Source: Bemisia tabaci (taxonomy: Eukaryota > Arthropoda > Insecta > Hemiptera > Aleyrodidae). Taken from it: 64,000 bases of DNA. A program made the position numbers and the translations under genes. The stretch spans positions 6,086,366 to 6,150,365 of the forward strand of contig NC_092793.1 of the NCBI RefSeq assembly GCF_918797505.1, given 5' to 3'. The first letter of the stretch is position 1, and each line of letters begins with the position of its first letter. The notes below the pieces were generated by a model. It was not told the DNA's origin. It did not search any database and saw only the letters and a list, made by a program, of their open reading frames with translations. Below are positions 30,883 to 42,095 of the stretch, in pieces.

Positions 30883-31570
30883 ATGCGATATATCCAGGCC
30901 CGCCACATCCCATCTCGGGCCCTGGTACCAATTTTCTGGCCCGGGTCCCTAGCACGGGGGGGGGGGGGGGGTCCGGGGGGGCCTCCCCCGGGAAATTTTT
31001 GAAATTTTAAATCTATTTGGACGCATTATGAAGCTCTGATGATGGAGATTTTCCATCAATTTCTGCAGAATAATTACGCTTTTTTGTTTACTTTCAGCAC
31101 CAAAAACTTTCGAATTGTTGCATTCAAAACATCTATAATTTTTTTTTGAGGGGGCAGATGATAATTTTCAATTCTATGGGGAGCCGGGCCCCCCTGGACT
31201 CCCCTTTCGTACGTCTATGGCAAGGGAGTTAAGCCATTGAAGTCGAGGATGCCCAGAAAGGAGCCTCTTAGCATCCGAAAACGGAAGAAAATGAAACACA
31301 GTTACTAAAAATATCATTCTACATTTACTCAAAATCTTGAAAATCTCTAGAAAAGTAAGAAAAACTTTATAGTGCCCTAGCGTGTTTTTGAAACTTTATT
31401 CACCTTTTGCGGAATTTTTAGGGTAATTTTTTCACTTTTCCCTACGAAACAAGGGTTACACATGAATTCGTAGTGGTTGGTCACCTGCGTCACGGGCCCC
31501 TCCAGGGCCCGGGCCCCGGTACCAAGGACCCAGTATCCCCCCCCTTGTGGCGGGCCTGGATATATCGCAT
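30883..31570. mobile_element. MITE with ATGCGATATATCCAGGCCCG ends and a G16 tract
   Basis: ATGCGATATATCCAGGCCCG at 30883 is matched by CGGGCCTGGATATATCGCAT ending 31570. GC-rich subterminal regions pair loosely (GGGCCCTGGTACC / GGTACCAAGGACCC). A run of 16 G lies at 30956-30971. About 688 bp, noncoding. Confidence 0.82.
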
Positions 31571-31588
31571 GCCGTTCTGACACAAAAT

Positions 31589-32290
31589 ATGGCGTCCATC
31601 GAATCACCTTAACGGTGACTGTAGCGTCGCGCGATCCAGGGAAGGGAACGCGGTGGAGTTATCTTTGCAGTGTGACGCGCCTTCGATTCGACTAGCGGCA
31701 AGATGCCTACACCCATGGTCGAATAGTTATCTCGTTACCCCTGCAGTAAATAAAATAAAAAATCGACGCCTGCACGCGGAAAAAAGTGTTCTCCTCTCCA
31801 ATTGCAACGTTGCAAATCTCTACCCATTTTTTTTATTTTTAATCCTTTTTTTTAAAAAGAGCCACGAACAGTTTTTGTACCTAGAGGTTTCCAAGAAATT
31901 CTCGGAATGATTCGAAATAAAATCACAAAAAATTTTGACGCGATATTTCCGTTCGTTCTGTTTTCTTTTTATTACTTAAACCAAAATAAATTTTACCGAA
32001 TCAAATTTCAGAATCGCTGCATCGTTTAGACATCGTTCGAGTTGCCGCGTCGTTGCAATTAAGATATACTTATATTTACCCTTCAATTGTGGCAAAAACC
32101 GGGCAGGGACCGTCAAAAGAAATGACGCGTGGTCCTAGTTTTGCGGCGATTTCATAGCGTCGCGCAAACCAGGGAAGGGAGCTCAGTCGAGTGTCGAGTC
32201 ATCTTCACAATGTGATGCGCCTTCAATCCAGTTACGGCAATGTGCCTATACCTTTGGTCGAGTAGTTATCGCAATTAAGTCGCGCATTGC
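31589..32290. repeat. Diverged direct duplication of about 500-bp period
   Basis: GCGTCGCGCGATCCAGGGAA ... GTGACGCGCCTTCGAT ... GTCGAATAGTTATC (31622-31732) recurs as GCGTCGCGCAAACCAGGGAA ... GTGATGCGCCTTCAAT ... GTCGAGTAGTTATC (32156-32270). The spacer includes the third copy of the 30362 repeat. No gene. Confidence 0.7.
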
Positions 32291-32410
32291 GTTTGGCGCA
32301 ATGCGAGAAGTATTCATGCAGTCTTTTAGGCGCCAATATGCGTTTGACGCCGACCGCACTGTTTGGCGCGACTATTCAAACTCGCGTTAGGATAATCGCG
32401 GCATCGAAAA
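32291..32410. repeat. Fragment of the TTTGGCGCAATGCGTGAAG repeat
   Basis: TTTGGCGCAATGCGAGAAGT and ATTCATGCAGTCTTTTAGGC match, in reverse orientation, the internal words of the 39813-40639 element. Probably a piece of that family. Confidence 0.65.
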
Positions 32411-32569
32411 ATGGGGCTTAAGAGGCTCATGTCGTGTTTCGACGCCGTATGAGCAGTCCAACGTTGCCTCGTTCTCCCAATAAAACATTTTTTCTGAGAA
32501 AAGTTACAAAAGTTTTCTATGTTCGCTTTTTGAGATTGAATTGGACCATTAAACGAGTTAAAAATTGAA

Positions 32570-32830
32570 GCACTCTAATACATGATTCTTCAACAGAATT
32601 TCATCCAGAACACGATTCATGCAAGAAAACTACTGAAATCAACTTCTAGATAAGCTATTAATGTTTTTATTGTCCATTGGTTACGGGAACTGAATTCAGT
32701 GTATGTAAAGCTTGAGCTTAGCGTCAAGATTGTTGTTCGCCATTTTCATATTACTGAGACTGTCATAGTGACGTTTGGCGTGCAATTTAACCCTAGTAAA
32801 CTATTCTTTCTTCCATGAGCGGCAAGGTTG
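32570..32830. mobile_element. Diverged relative of the AATGGACCACTA foldback
   Basis: CATGATTCTTCAACAGAATT, AGCTATTAATGTTTTTATT and CATTGGTTACGGGAACT correspond to words of 15655-15750 in order. Ends are not clear. Confidence 0.55.
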
Positions 32831-32861
32831 AATTCACCCTGGTACAAATTGGCAGTATAAT

Positions 32862-33768
32862 CTGTGTTCCAAAATACCATAGACCTACAGCCGGCTGTAA
32901 GATTTCCAATAGCTTCTACAGCCGGCAACACAATTTCTTATAGCCTTTTATAGCCGATGGCGACTAAGCAACAGCCTGGCAATAAAGTGAGTGCTAAACG
33001 TTACTAATTACGGATGCTAGGACTTAGTGAGTTTTTGGACTACCGCACTCTTTTTGGGCCGCAGTATCTTGATTTAATTTGCGAGGAAAGCTCCGTGCTT
33101 TTGAGGGATGCCTGCCATTCCTAATATGTTGGAGCGCCTTTAATTTCTAATGATACTGTGCAATACCTCTGATGTGAAATAGTTGCTTCAAGCGCCGCGG
33201 TACGCTGCGGCGCGGCGCGTCGGGCGGGCAGCCAGCGCTGAACGCGCATTGGCGCTTACAAACCTAACAGGCATTCTTCACGCATTGCGCAATGCGTGAA
33301 GTATCCCTGTTAGGTTTGTAGGCGCCAGTGCGCCGCCGCTCCGCTTTGTGTTAGGCTCTAATATTTAATCTCGTGGAGTCAGCGTTTTTCAACTCATGAC
33401 TTTGAAATGTTTGCACACTCTGTATGGATTATTCTCATTTTAATTTATGAAAAAAAAATATGTAGTAAAGGAAAATATAATGTGCGTTTTGTAAATATTA
33501 GGGTGATTCCGTACAAACTTAAAGATTTACAAAGCACAAGAATTTCTACACAATTTCTTATAGTCGTTTATAGCCGATGGCGAAAAAGCAACAGCCAGAC
33601 GATAAAGTATAAAGCCCGGCGATAGGAACTATAGCCCGGCTGTATAATTTTTTATCGCTTCGTGTGGCCTGGCCGTATGATTTTTTCCACTTTCTACAGT
33701 CAGCTATATGATTTTCTATCGCCCTCTTCAGTCGGCTATAAGAACTCCTATGGTATTTTGAAACGCAG
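32862..33768. mobile_element. MITE with CCAAAATACCATAG ends, interrupted
   Basis: CCAAAATACCATAGACCTAC (32869) pairs with CTCCTATGGTATTTTGAAAC near 33745-33764. Subterminal TACAGCCGGCTGTA and TATAGCCGATGGCGA words occur in both halves. About 500 bp of other sequence, including the 33244-33333 hairpin, sits in the middle. Confidence 0.75.
33244..33333. repeat. 90-bp zero-loop hairpin
   Basis: Left arm 33244-33288 and right arm 33289-33333 are inverse with four mismatches in 45. The centre is TTCACGCATTGC|GCAATGCGTGAA. The arm sequence is the GGCGCCTACAAnnCT...CTTCACGCATTGC word found in the hAT-like 39813-40639 family, here joined head to head. Confidence 0.9.
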
Positions 33769-34097
33769 CTCCTATCGCCAAGTTTTACCAGGGATTCATA
33801 AAAGACGTTATTACCACGGTTAGGAGTTAATATAGGGTCAGGATATCCTCGTTGCCTATTGGTGTTCACACCGCGAGCTTGCAATCTTTGGATCGAAGGA
33901 TTGTGGAAATTTTCCAGATTTTTGTTTACTCACTTTTTAGATTTTTTTAAATGAGAAAGAGGCTAACTTTATTGCTTGAAATATATACAGAATATTCTGC
34001 TGAAGGAGAAGAAACATTATGATAATTTTAAATAAATTGCGTTGAGTGTGGCATAGGGAGTCTGCCTCTGCAACGTCACAAAAGGAATCATCATCAC

Positions 34098-34290
34098 TGG
34101 ATCCGCCACTGTGGGGCCAGCAATTTTGTAGCCTTTGGTGGAGGCTACTTAATTTTAACTTTTCCATCGCATTTGTAAAGCGCAACGCTACAACTTTTCG
34201 TACTTACCGGAGTGCGAGAGGTATCACGCCGCATTTGAAGGCGTTTTCCAAACAGCCAAATTTTGCTATTGTAAGGGGTTCGGAGCAAAA
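34098..34290. repeat. Interspersed repeat, copy 2 (GGATCCGCCACTG family)
   Basis: Same order of words as 29893-30135 (GGATCCGCCACTG, TTTGGTGGAGGCTACTT, GCGCAACGCTACAACT, TATCACGCCGCATTTGAAGG) with small deletions. Confidence 0.78.
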
Positions 34291-34479
34291 AATCAATGGA
34301 ATGACTAATCTTTCGGGCTACAACAACACGTCTATGCACATCTCGTTTTAATTTTTTATTCGTAGTTTTTGTTTATGTTAAGAAAGGAGCCTGAAATCTG
34401 CGCGCTTGGCCTACTTCTTAGGCAGCCGAATTCGACCATCGAATCGATGAAAATTTAGTTCCAGCACGACATTCTGATG

Positions 34480-34595
34480 GATGATCCGTCCAATCATCTT
34501 GATTTTAAGCTGATGCACGGCAGTTCGCCGCAAATTGCGGTCGTGCTCAAATGCCGCATATCATCTTAAAATCAAGATAATAATTGGACGGAATT
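34480..34595. mobile_element. Small foldback, about 110 bp
   Basis: CCGTCCAATCATCTTGATTT (34487) pairs with AAATCAAGATAATAATTGGACGG ending about 34592, with short interior ATGCGG-type words. Noncoding. Confidence 0.75.
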
Positions 34596-35212
34596 TTTAA
34601 AATTAATTTACATTCAAAGTTCATGAATCAATATTTTTCCCCAAATTTAGCACAAAAAAAAACCTATTGATACAAATAGCAATGACATGAAAACAGTAGG
34701 TGTGTGTCCAACATTTCAGTTATTCTTCACGCTATTCAAACATATTCATGTTGGATTTTTTCTTCTTCTTTTTGCTTTTTTTGGAGTCAACCCTCGGGGA
34801 AGGGAATGTAGCTCCTAAATTACCCATTCAATTTTAAATTCACCAATTATTTGGTGATAATTGAATCTCATTGACAAGAGTAAACCACATACCTACCATG
34901 GCAGAGCGACTCCATGCGTGGAAGTATTCGATGAAAAGTAGGCAAGTATCCAGGTCGTGGTGTCCGTGGATGTACTTAGATTCGCGAGAGCGAAAACGGG
35001 ATCTGAAGTTACATAACCTTACTTACGCCATGCGGACACCCATCTGCACCTATCAATTCTATCGGCTCTCTCATTACCTCTATCCGGCCGAGTAGGCACG
35101 TGTTCACATCGCTCCACGGGCTTGCCAGCTCTATCACCGAGCAAATAAAAAAGCTAAAATTCAGGTCTATGATCTATGAAAGATCATTTTCGTTCCTCTC
35201 ATCTCGGTTTCC

Positions 35213-35404
35213 AAGGCGGATAAAGAATGGTGGTCGCATTTCATACCCTCTGGACGTCACACGGTATCGGGTACATGGGCCGGCCGAGGCCGGGGGAGCC
35301 GGCTCAACCTCGAATTGCATGGCAAAAACCGTACCCTCTTGACGTCACAGCGCTTCAAGATGGCAGCCAAAATCGAAATGCGACCACCATTCTTTATCCG
35401 CCTT
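35213..35404. mobile_element. MITE with AAGGCGGATAAAGAATGG ends
   Basis: AAGGCGGATAAAGAATGGTG at 35213 is the exact inverse of CACCATTCTTTATCCGCCTT ending 35404. Pairing extends to GTCGCATTT / AAATGCGAC, 29 bp in total. The interior has two GACGTCAC words. 192 bp. Confidence 0.9.
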
Positions 35405-36006
35405 GCTCGGTTTCAGCCGATTTAAACGCAATTCATCCCTAGAGTGCCCTCATAGGGAGAGTATGGACAACTTGATTTATGTAGCTCTTCAGGCCCAAAA
35501 GGGCGACAACGTGTAAACCAAAAATTAAATCACTAGAAAAATGCCGCTACCAACCTATGCATTTGAAAGATGAATCAATATGGCCGACAGCGCATTGTAA
35601 ACAAGCGTCTTTAAGGATTAAGACTTTTAAACTGAGAAAATGTATACGAAATCAAAATTGTATAATGTATACGTGCTTTTATAATTTTTGATGAGTGTGC
35701 CTACGACGGCTGGTAAGTAAACGCTCCCGGACCTCCTCACTTACGCTGATGCTTAATCCTCACAGAAAGTAACGCTTTGACGCGGGGCTCCAGGGCCGGA
35801 TTAAGGGGGTGGCCACATAGGCCGCGGCCCAGGGCGGCAAAATTAGGGGGCGGGAAATTTTGCACTTTTTTGAAATGCAAGTATAAAAAAATCGGATTCA
35901 GAAACAAATTACAAACAAGAAAAGGTGACAAAGTCTCTCATTTCCTGAGAGTTCATTAATTTCTAATCTTGTCGTCTTTCTGTGATTCAAGAGACAGCAC
36001 CTTTAA

Positions 36007-37496
36007 TTGGACGTATTTCTACCAAACAGACCTATGTGGAGGTGAGAAATATGGTGTTGTGCTCGTTAGTTCTCTGGCCGTAAGAGTGAATGGGAATAAT
36101 AAAGCGCCAGTGACGTCAGCGGCAATGATAGTGCGCACTAGGGTGGCCCTTATTTTGGACTTTTTGGAATTTAATGAGCAGCACCCCCTAGATTGGTTCT
36201 ATTTGATGTAAAAACACTGTAAAAAAAATTTGAGGCCTTTACGTCAAGGGTAAATGGTGCCGAAAACAGGGGAAAGATGCAGCGCGTCCCAATGTTAAAA
36301 AATCAACTTTACGGAAGAAACTGTAGAGCGGACTAACCAAAGTCATTGTAAGTTTTTTTTACACCCTTCCTCAGTATTTTTCTTAAAATTTGTGCATTTG
36401 AAAGTTATTTTATACGTGGAGGAACATTATGCTTCTTCCAGTATTTTAAATTGCAAGTAACGAGCGCCTAACGTTGAAATAATCTGATTCCAGGAGCTTG
36501 AATCGCGTTTCAGTGCCCCCTCAACCTACTGTGCGCAGGGCGGGGGAGGGGGGAGGGGTAATTGCCTGAGGTCAAACATGTTAAAATATAGTTAATCTAC
36601 GGAATAAGTTGTACCACATACAAGAAAATTATAGTTCTTGAAGTCTTTGCATTTGCCCGTAACAAGCGCCGAACTTCGGAAAAAAAGCGATTTCGGGAGC
36701 TTAAATGACGTTTTGGGGCCACTTTAGCCTACCGTAAGGGGGGTAGGTAATTACCTGAGGCCAAATCTGTTAGAATATACTTAATCTACGGAATAAGTTG
36801 TACCACATACCAGAAAATTGTAGTTCTTGAAGCCTTTGCATTTGCCCGTAACAAGCGCCGAACTTCGGAAAAGAGCGATTTCGGGAGCTTAAATGACGTT
36901 TTGGGGCCACTTTAGCCTACCGTAAGGGGGGTAGGTACCTGAGGCCAAATCTGTTAAAATATCCTGAATCTACGCAAAAAGTTGTGTTAGAATCACCATC
37001 AATAATGGGTGTTGAGCATCTACAACTCCCCGAAAAACGGCAGTCAAATCGGCGAAAAGCGTAAAAATGCGCTTCTTCAGTTTTACGCGCTGCATCTTTC
37101 CCCTGTTTTCGGCACCATTTACCCTTGACGTAAAGGCCTCAAATTTTTTTTACAGTGTTTTTACATCAAATAGAACCAATCTAGGGGGTGCTGCTCATTA
37201 AATTCCAAAAAGTCCAAAATAAGGGCCACCCTAGTGCGCACTCGAGCAAGGGGGAGATGGTCGTCGGGGCGCTTTAACTCGTGAGCCCTGTCCACAACGC
37301 TCTCTTGCCATGCCCGCGGCTCATGAATCTCGCATTCAGTTGACACATAGGTCTGTTAGATAGAATGTAAAATCCCGCTTTTCCAATTCTTCAATAGGAA
37401 TCACGCCCACTTTTACATTGCTTCTTATGCAGCTTCGACGAGCACACCCCATATTTCTCACCTCCACATAGGTCTGTTTGGTAGAAATACGTCCAA
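36007..37496. mobile_element. Foldback element nested in 35791-38183
   Basis: TTGGACGTATTTCTACCAAA at 36007 pairs with TTTGGTAGAAATACGTCCAA ending 37496, continuing through CAGACCTATGTGGAGGTGAG for about 48 bp. Internal words (GCCAGTGACGTCAGC, CATGAGCCCT, AAAATCCCGCTTTTCC, CACGCCCACTTTTACATTG) also occur in 43492-44160, an independent copy. Itself split by 36139-37233. Confidence 0.85.
36139..37233. mobile_element. hAT-like foldback with TAGGGTGGCC ends, 8-bp GTGCGCAC duplication
   Basis: TAGGGTGGCCCTTATTTTGG at 36139 pairs with CCAAAATAAGGGCCACCCTA ending 37233. Arms of about 165 bp are nearly perfect. GTGCGCAC flanks both sides (36131-36138, 37234-37241). Between the arms are about three tandem units of 180-195 bp (CGTAACAAGCGCCGAACTTC, CTACGGAATAAGTTGTACCA). 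No transposase. Confidence 0.92.
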
Positions 37497-38183
37497 TCAG
37501 TCGAGTTAAGACTAAGAGAAAAACTGAACACGGAATTTGGCCTGGAACGGCGCGGCGCGGCGCAGAGAGCAATGATGACGAGAACTTGAGATGAAAAGGA
37601 GAAGCCCTCGGCGCGGCGGTCGGCATGAACACATATTAGCGCCTACGAGACTGCATGAATACTTCACGCATTGCGCCAGAGACAGTGCGATCGCTGCGGA
37701 TAGCAACGGGCGGCGCGAAACGCAAAGCGCCTACAAGACTGCATGAATACTTCACGCATTGCGTGCAGCAGCGGTCGGCGAAAAACGCATAGCGCATACA
37801 AGACTGTAGTAATACTTCACGCATTAGGGCAAACACAGTGCGGTCAGCGCGTTATTAAGCGCGTCAAGTTAAAATTATTAAACCACATTTCTGGTTGTCC
37901 TTTCATAATTTTTTCGTTCATTTCATATAAATGGAAGGCCTTGTCCACACAGAGATGGGTTTACGGAAGTTAATTCTCGCGCCAAGTTCCGTGAATTTTT
38001 GCTAGTAGTGTTGACAGGGCTTTTGCAAAAAATGTATCCAACACGAGTAAACGCGTCTCATGCACCTCTCCTCCTCCAGCACGTTCACTTGATGGTTTTT
38101 ATTGATGTTTCAAAACGAATGAGAAGGGAGCGGCAAAATACAGGCGGCCCATGGGCGGCGGCAAGTCGGTAAATCCGGCCCTG

Positions 38184-39812
38184 GGGGGCTCTGGTTAACT
38201 CTGAAACAGACTTGCCTGTGGAAAGCTCCCCATACTTAATCGGATAGTTCTTTGGATGTTGATCGTAGTGTAAAGAATCGAGCCTCCGTTTTGATAATGC
38301 GTATACCCATATTGTGTCTATATTTCTCTAAAAATCGTAATTGGCATGGAAAAGCGGCAATGGTGGCTCACTGAGAGGTTCCGTTCCGGAATTTTACGTA
38401 ATGGTGTCTTACGTCACTTGCAAATTCCATAACACTTTCTAAAATGCCGCAGCCTCCTCCGAGTGAGATTTCAGATGGAAAAAGAACGGCTACACCTATA
38501 CTTTCTCCCGGTTCCCTAAAATTGGGCTAGGAAATTATCACCAGTAAAAACTGTCGCGAGAATGCAGGGGTGAAAGATCTCGATGAGTAATATGGAGCTC
38601 CCCTGGCTGTTGCGCTTGAGTAAAATTGTGCTGCGACAATTTTGTTGGATACCTTACGTTGATCAGTCCGTTGTGCGCTTGAATAATAATAATAATAATA
38701 AAAAAAAAAAAAAAAACGGCGTCTAGAGAAAAGGAACTATTTCCCTTTGAAGGAAACGAGGGGTGCACGTTGAATACAGTTGGGAGAGTACCACATTAAT
38801 AGTGAAGCAGAATAAAACGGAACGTGCTGACCCGTTTGTCTCCCATATTCTTGGTACTTCACTTTTTGCGGAACAGTGTCCGTATTGCCCGCATGAAAAG
38901 TGGAAGTTCAAAAGCTTTTGTAGTGCATACTAGAAGTAATTGCACCAAAAGCTTTTGTAGTGCATACTAGAAGTAATTGCACTTACGTTATTTCTAAATT
39001 AACCCAAAAAGTGTACCTAGCCCCTTTTTGCAGAATGTGGACCAATTGCACTTATAATGCAGGTTTAAATTGACACGCTTCATAAGTATACAAGAAGAAA
39101 AAGTGACCGAGATACTTTTATGATTATGACGATATTAAAGCACATCCCTACTTCATCGCTTTTTTCGCGGTCTTTTTGAGCGGGTGCCCATGCATGAAAT
39201 TTGTCTTCAGAGGCGGATCCAGCAATTTGACAACACCGGATTTCCTCAATTTAAACTCATGCTAAATAATCGATTCCCCCAAATCGTCCCCTACAAGAAT
39301 CGATACGTTTCCATATGGGTTTAAATGAAGAAAATACAATGATGCCAATTTGATGAATTCGCCAATGGCCTCCTTAGGGAACTGTATGGATGAGATCATG
39401 AATGAATGAATGAAGTTGATGCGGGTTATAGATAAGAAAATAAGAGAGGAGGTGAAAAGCCTTACACGACATTAGGTGAGACCGACTCCTGCGATTCGCG
39501 AACTTTCATCTGAGCAAATTTTGATTAGAATAAATCGCTCGTGCAAATTTTTCTAGATGCGGAGACTATGTAGAGGGCGAGTAAATTGACACATCAGCTT
39601 TATTCGAGGCTTCTTTTGAGTTTTACGTAACGCAATTTTCCCCCTTCCTCTGTCAGTCTCTCACTATTTGAAATGGCAAAACTACGGTTACAACATCACT
39701 TGTAACTATTACATAATGCTGACTCAAATATTTTCTCCCAAAAATATGACTTTCTTTCCTTAAAAATTATTTTAACAAGACGAAGGAGAGGAGCAAAAAA
39801 GAAGGCGGAACT
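38184..39812. other. Intergenic stretch with small repeats
   Basis: No coding block recognised. It contains an (AAT)n plus A-run at 38683-38716 and a 37-bp tandem duplication (38910-38982). AGAGGCGGATCCAGC near 39211 resembles a transposon-end word. Confidence 0.5.
38910..38982. repeat. 37-bp tandem duplication
   Basis: AAAAGCTTTTGTAGTGCATA with TACTAGAAGTAATTGCAC occurs twice back to back (38910 and 38947), identical over 36 bases. Confidence 0.95.
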
Positions 39813-40639
39813 CTGAGCCGGATAAAGGGAATGGCCACGTGGGCCGCGGCCCATGGCGGCAAAAATAGGGGGCGGCAAATTTTGCAATTTTTTTAAATGC
39901 AGGTACAAAAAAATTGGATTCATAAAAAAAATTACAAACAAGAAAATGTGACAAAATCTGTCATTCCCTGAGAGTGCATTAATTTCTAATTTTGTCGTAT
40001 TTCGGTGATACAAAAACCTGCGCACCTTTAATTAATTGAGTTAAGAGAGAAACCAAACACGTAATTTGGCCTGGAGCGGCGCGGCGCAAAGAGAAAGGAT
40101 GACGAGGACTTGAGATGAAAAGGAGAAGCCCTCGCGACGCGGCGGTTCGCATGTAACACATATTAGCGCCTACGAGACTGCATGTATACTTCAAGCATTG
40201 CGTCAAACACAGCACGGTCAACAGCGGTCGGCGCGGCGTGAAACACACAGTGCCTACAAGACTCCATGAATACTTCACGCATTGCGCCAAACACAGTGTG
40301 GTCAGCGCGGCACGACGGCGGCGGAAGTTAAAATTATTAAACCACATTTATGTTTGTTCTTTCTTAATTTTTTAGTTCAATTTTTACAAATGAAAATCCT
40401 TGTCCCCACAGAGATAGGTTTACGGAACTAAACTTTCGCGTGAAGTTCCGTGAACTTTTGCTAGTAGTGTTGACAGGGCTTACGCAAAAAATGTGTCCAA
40501 CACGAGTGAATGCGTCTTATGCACCCTTCTCCCTCCGGCACGCCCACTTGATGGTTTTTATTGATATTCCAAAATGAATGAGAAGAGGGCGGCAAAATAC
40601 AGGCGGCCCATGGGCGGCAAGTAGGTAAATCCGGCCATG
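39813..40639. mobile_element. Full-length 827-bp nonautonomous hAT-like element
   Basis: The left end CTGAGCCGGATAAAG and right end AAATCCGGCCATG are slightly mutated CAGGGCCGGAT ends. GCGGAACT (39805-39812) and GTGGAACT (40640-40647) match at 7 of 8 bases. The interior includes GGCCGCGGCCCATGGCGGC near the left and the GCGCCTACnAGACTnCATG / ACTTCACGCATTGCGCCAAA words in the middle. Reference copy for this window. Confidence 0.88.
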
Positions 40640-40910
40640 GTGGAACTCTGAGTTTCACCGACGATTTTTTTGCAGGAATGGGGCAAAATTTCGGAAGGAG
40701 GGCGCAGAAAAGTCTTTTGCTTGAATCCAGCATACATTAAATTGCGCAGAAATTGTATAATACTTTGAAAAATAAAAGTTCAACCGATTTCTCGGGAATT
40801 CGTAATTTATCGAAGGAAAATTGGCAACGTTCGAGTTCTCATTAGACGTTTTTACTTATCGCCTCAGTATTGATAACTGTGATAACGCTTCGATTCAACT
40901 ATTCCTGCTC

Positions 40911-41170
40911 TATGCTACCATACTAAGGAAAAACGCCGCATGAACATGCGAGAGTTGCCAAATTTCCTCCGGTTAAACGTTTATTTTTGCGGAACGTTAT
41001 GGAAATTTTTCCTTGAAATTTTCAGGAACTTCAGATGAAATTGCGAGCAAAATCATCTAAAAAATTGGAAGGAAAATATTGATAAGTGGACATGGAAATT
41101 CGTGTTATAATCAAAGGAAATTTGGCAACGTCTGAGGGCTCATGCGGTGCTCTCCCTTAGCACGACATGG
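40911..41170. mobile_element. MITE, CTnCCnTnCTAAGGAAAAACGCCG family
   Basis: ATACTAAGGAAAAACGCCGC and GAGAGTTGCCAAATTTCC at the left; GGAAATTTGGCAACGTCTGA and TCTCCCTTAGCACGACAT inverted at the right. About 255 bp, noncoding. Confidence 0.82.
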
Positions 41171-41814
41171 ACATCCGCGCTGCATGCTAAAAATTGAAGG
41201 CGTTTTGGTGATTCTAAGCCGTAAAGGTGTTCCCGAAGCGACGCGCTGCGCTGTCACGACTGCGTGTCGGTGAGATTTTCAGATTTTCTACTTATTCTGA
41301 TTTGTGAAAATGATGCGAAAATATCCTTTTCTGTATCCTCTTGCCATCATTTTTTTCAGATTATTTCATCTTGCTGCATCATGGTGACGGCGCGTCACAC
41401 GCTGCTGCGTGCACCGTTTCAAGGATTAGAGTGACAGAGCGCCTTCCATTTCTTCACAGGCAACACGCGCGTCCATAGAGTACGAATAGTTGTATCAAGG
41501 CGTGATTAACACCATTGAATGTGGTGCTTAATTGTTGACCGAGGTATTCTGGTATTAGCATGGAAAGTCCCGCCGCATGTCCAATTGTCCCGTGGTGTCT
41601 TATTCTACCCAAAAAGCCGTTCAAAAAATTGGATTAAAAAATAAAAAAATCCGCCCGTTTAATGCTAATATCCTGAAGTTGCTCGGTTCAAAGAAATAAC
41701 AACCTCAATCAATTTTTTTTTCTTCTTTTTTCAGGCGCAGTTTCATCATTTGAATGTTTCTCGGGGATTAAGACCATCGTTTACACTATACGTCATAACT
41801 CAAAGCGATCGGTG
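41171..41814. other. Intergenic stretch, no gene seen
   Basis: Nothing coding or repetitive was recognised with confidence. Confidence 0.4.
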
Positions 41815-42095
41815 AAGAAAGAAAAATCAATGGAGTTTTCAAGAAATTACGTTGACTATTTTTCAAAGACAAAATAAAGTATGACAGGAAGTCTACAGTG
41901 GCGTGGCGTGCTTTGCGATATGTCATTTAAACCTATGGTAAAGAATCGATTATTAAGGTGTTCGCTCCGAACAACCTGTTTATCGATCCTTTTCTATGGG
42001 TTTAATAATGGCATAACAATCGATAAATCGCAAAGCACACCACTCCACTGGAAGTTTACAACGTCGCAGACGGAGATACGTGGTTTCGCACTTCA
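41815..42095. mobile_element. GGTGAAACTACCAAACCACG-family MITE, right half, with a nested MITE
   Basis: TTTTCAAGAAATTACGTTGA, AAAATAAAGTATGACAGGAA, and after the insertion ACGTCGCAGACGGAGATACG with TGGTTTCG follow the order of the copy at 45040-45292. It is broken at 41896-42050. Confidence 0.78.
41896..42050. mobile_element. CAGTGGCGTGGCGTG MITE with 8-bp target duplication
   Basis: CAGTGGCGTGGCGTGCTTTG at 41896 pairs with AAGCACACCACTCCACTG ending 42050 (155 bp). GAAGTCTA (41888-41895) and GAAGTTTA (42051-42058) match at 7 of 8 bases, which points to hAT-type insertion. Confidence 0.9.

Larger units (their letters stand above)
35791..38183. mobile_element. hAT-like CCGGAT-end element, full length but carrying nested insertions
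   Basis: CAGGGCCGGATTAAG at 35791 pairs with AAATCCGGCCCTG ending 38183. Flanks CGGGGCTC (35783-35790) and GGGGGCTC (38184-38191) match at 7 of 8 bases, a likely 8-bp target duplication as for hAT. Outside the insertion at 36007-37496 it matches 39813-40639 throughout. No transposase. Confidence 0.85.
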
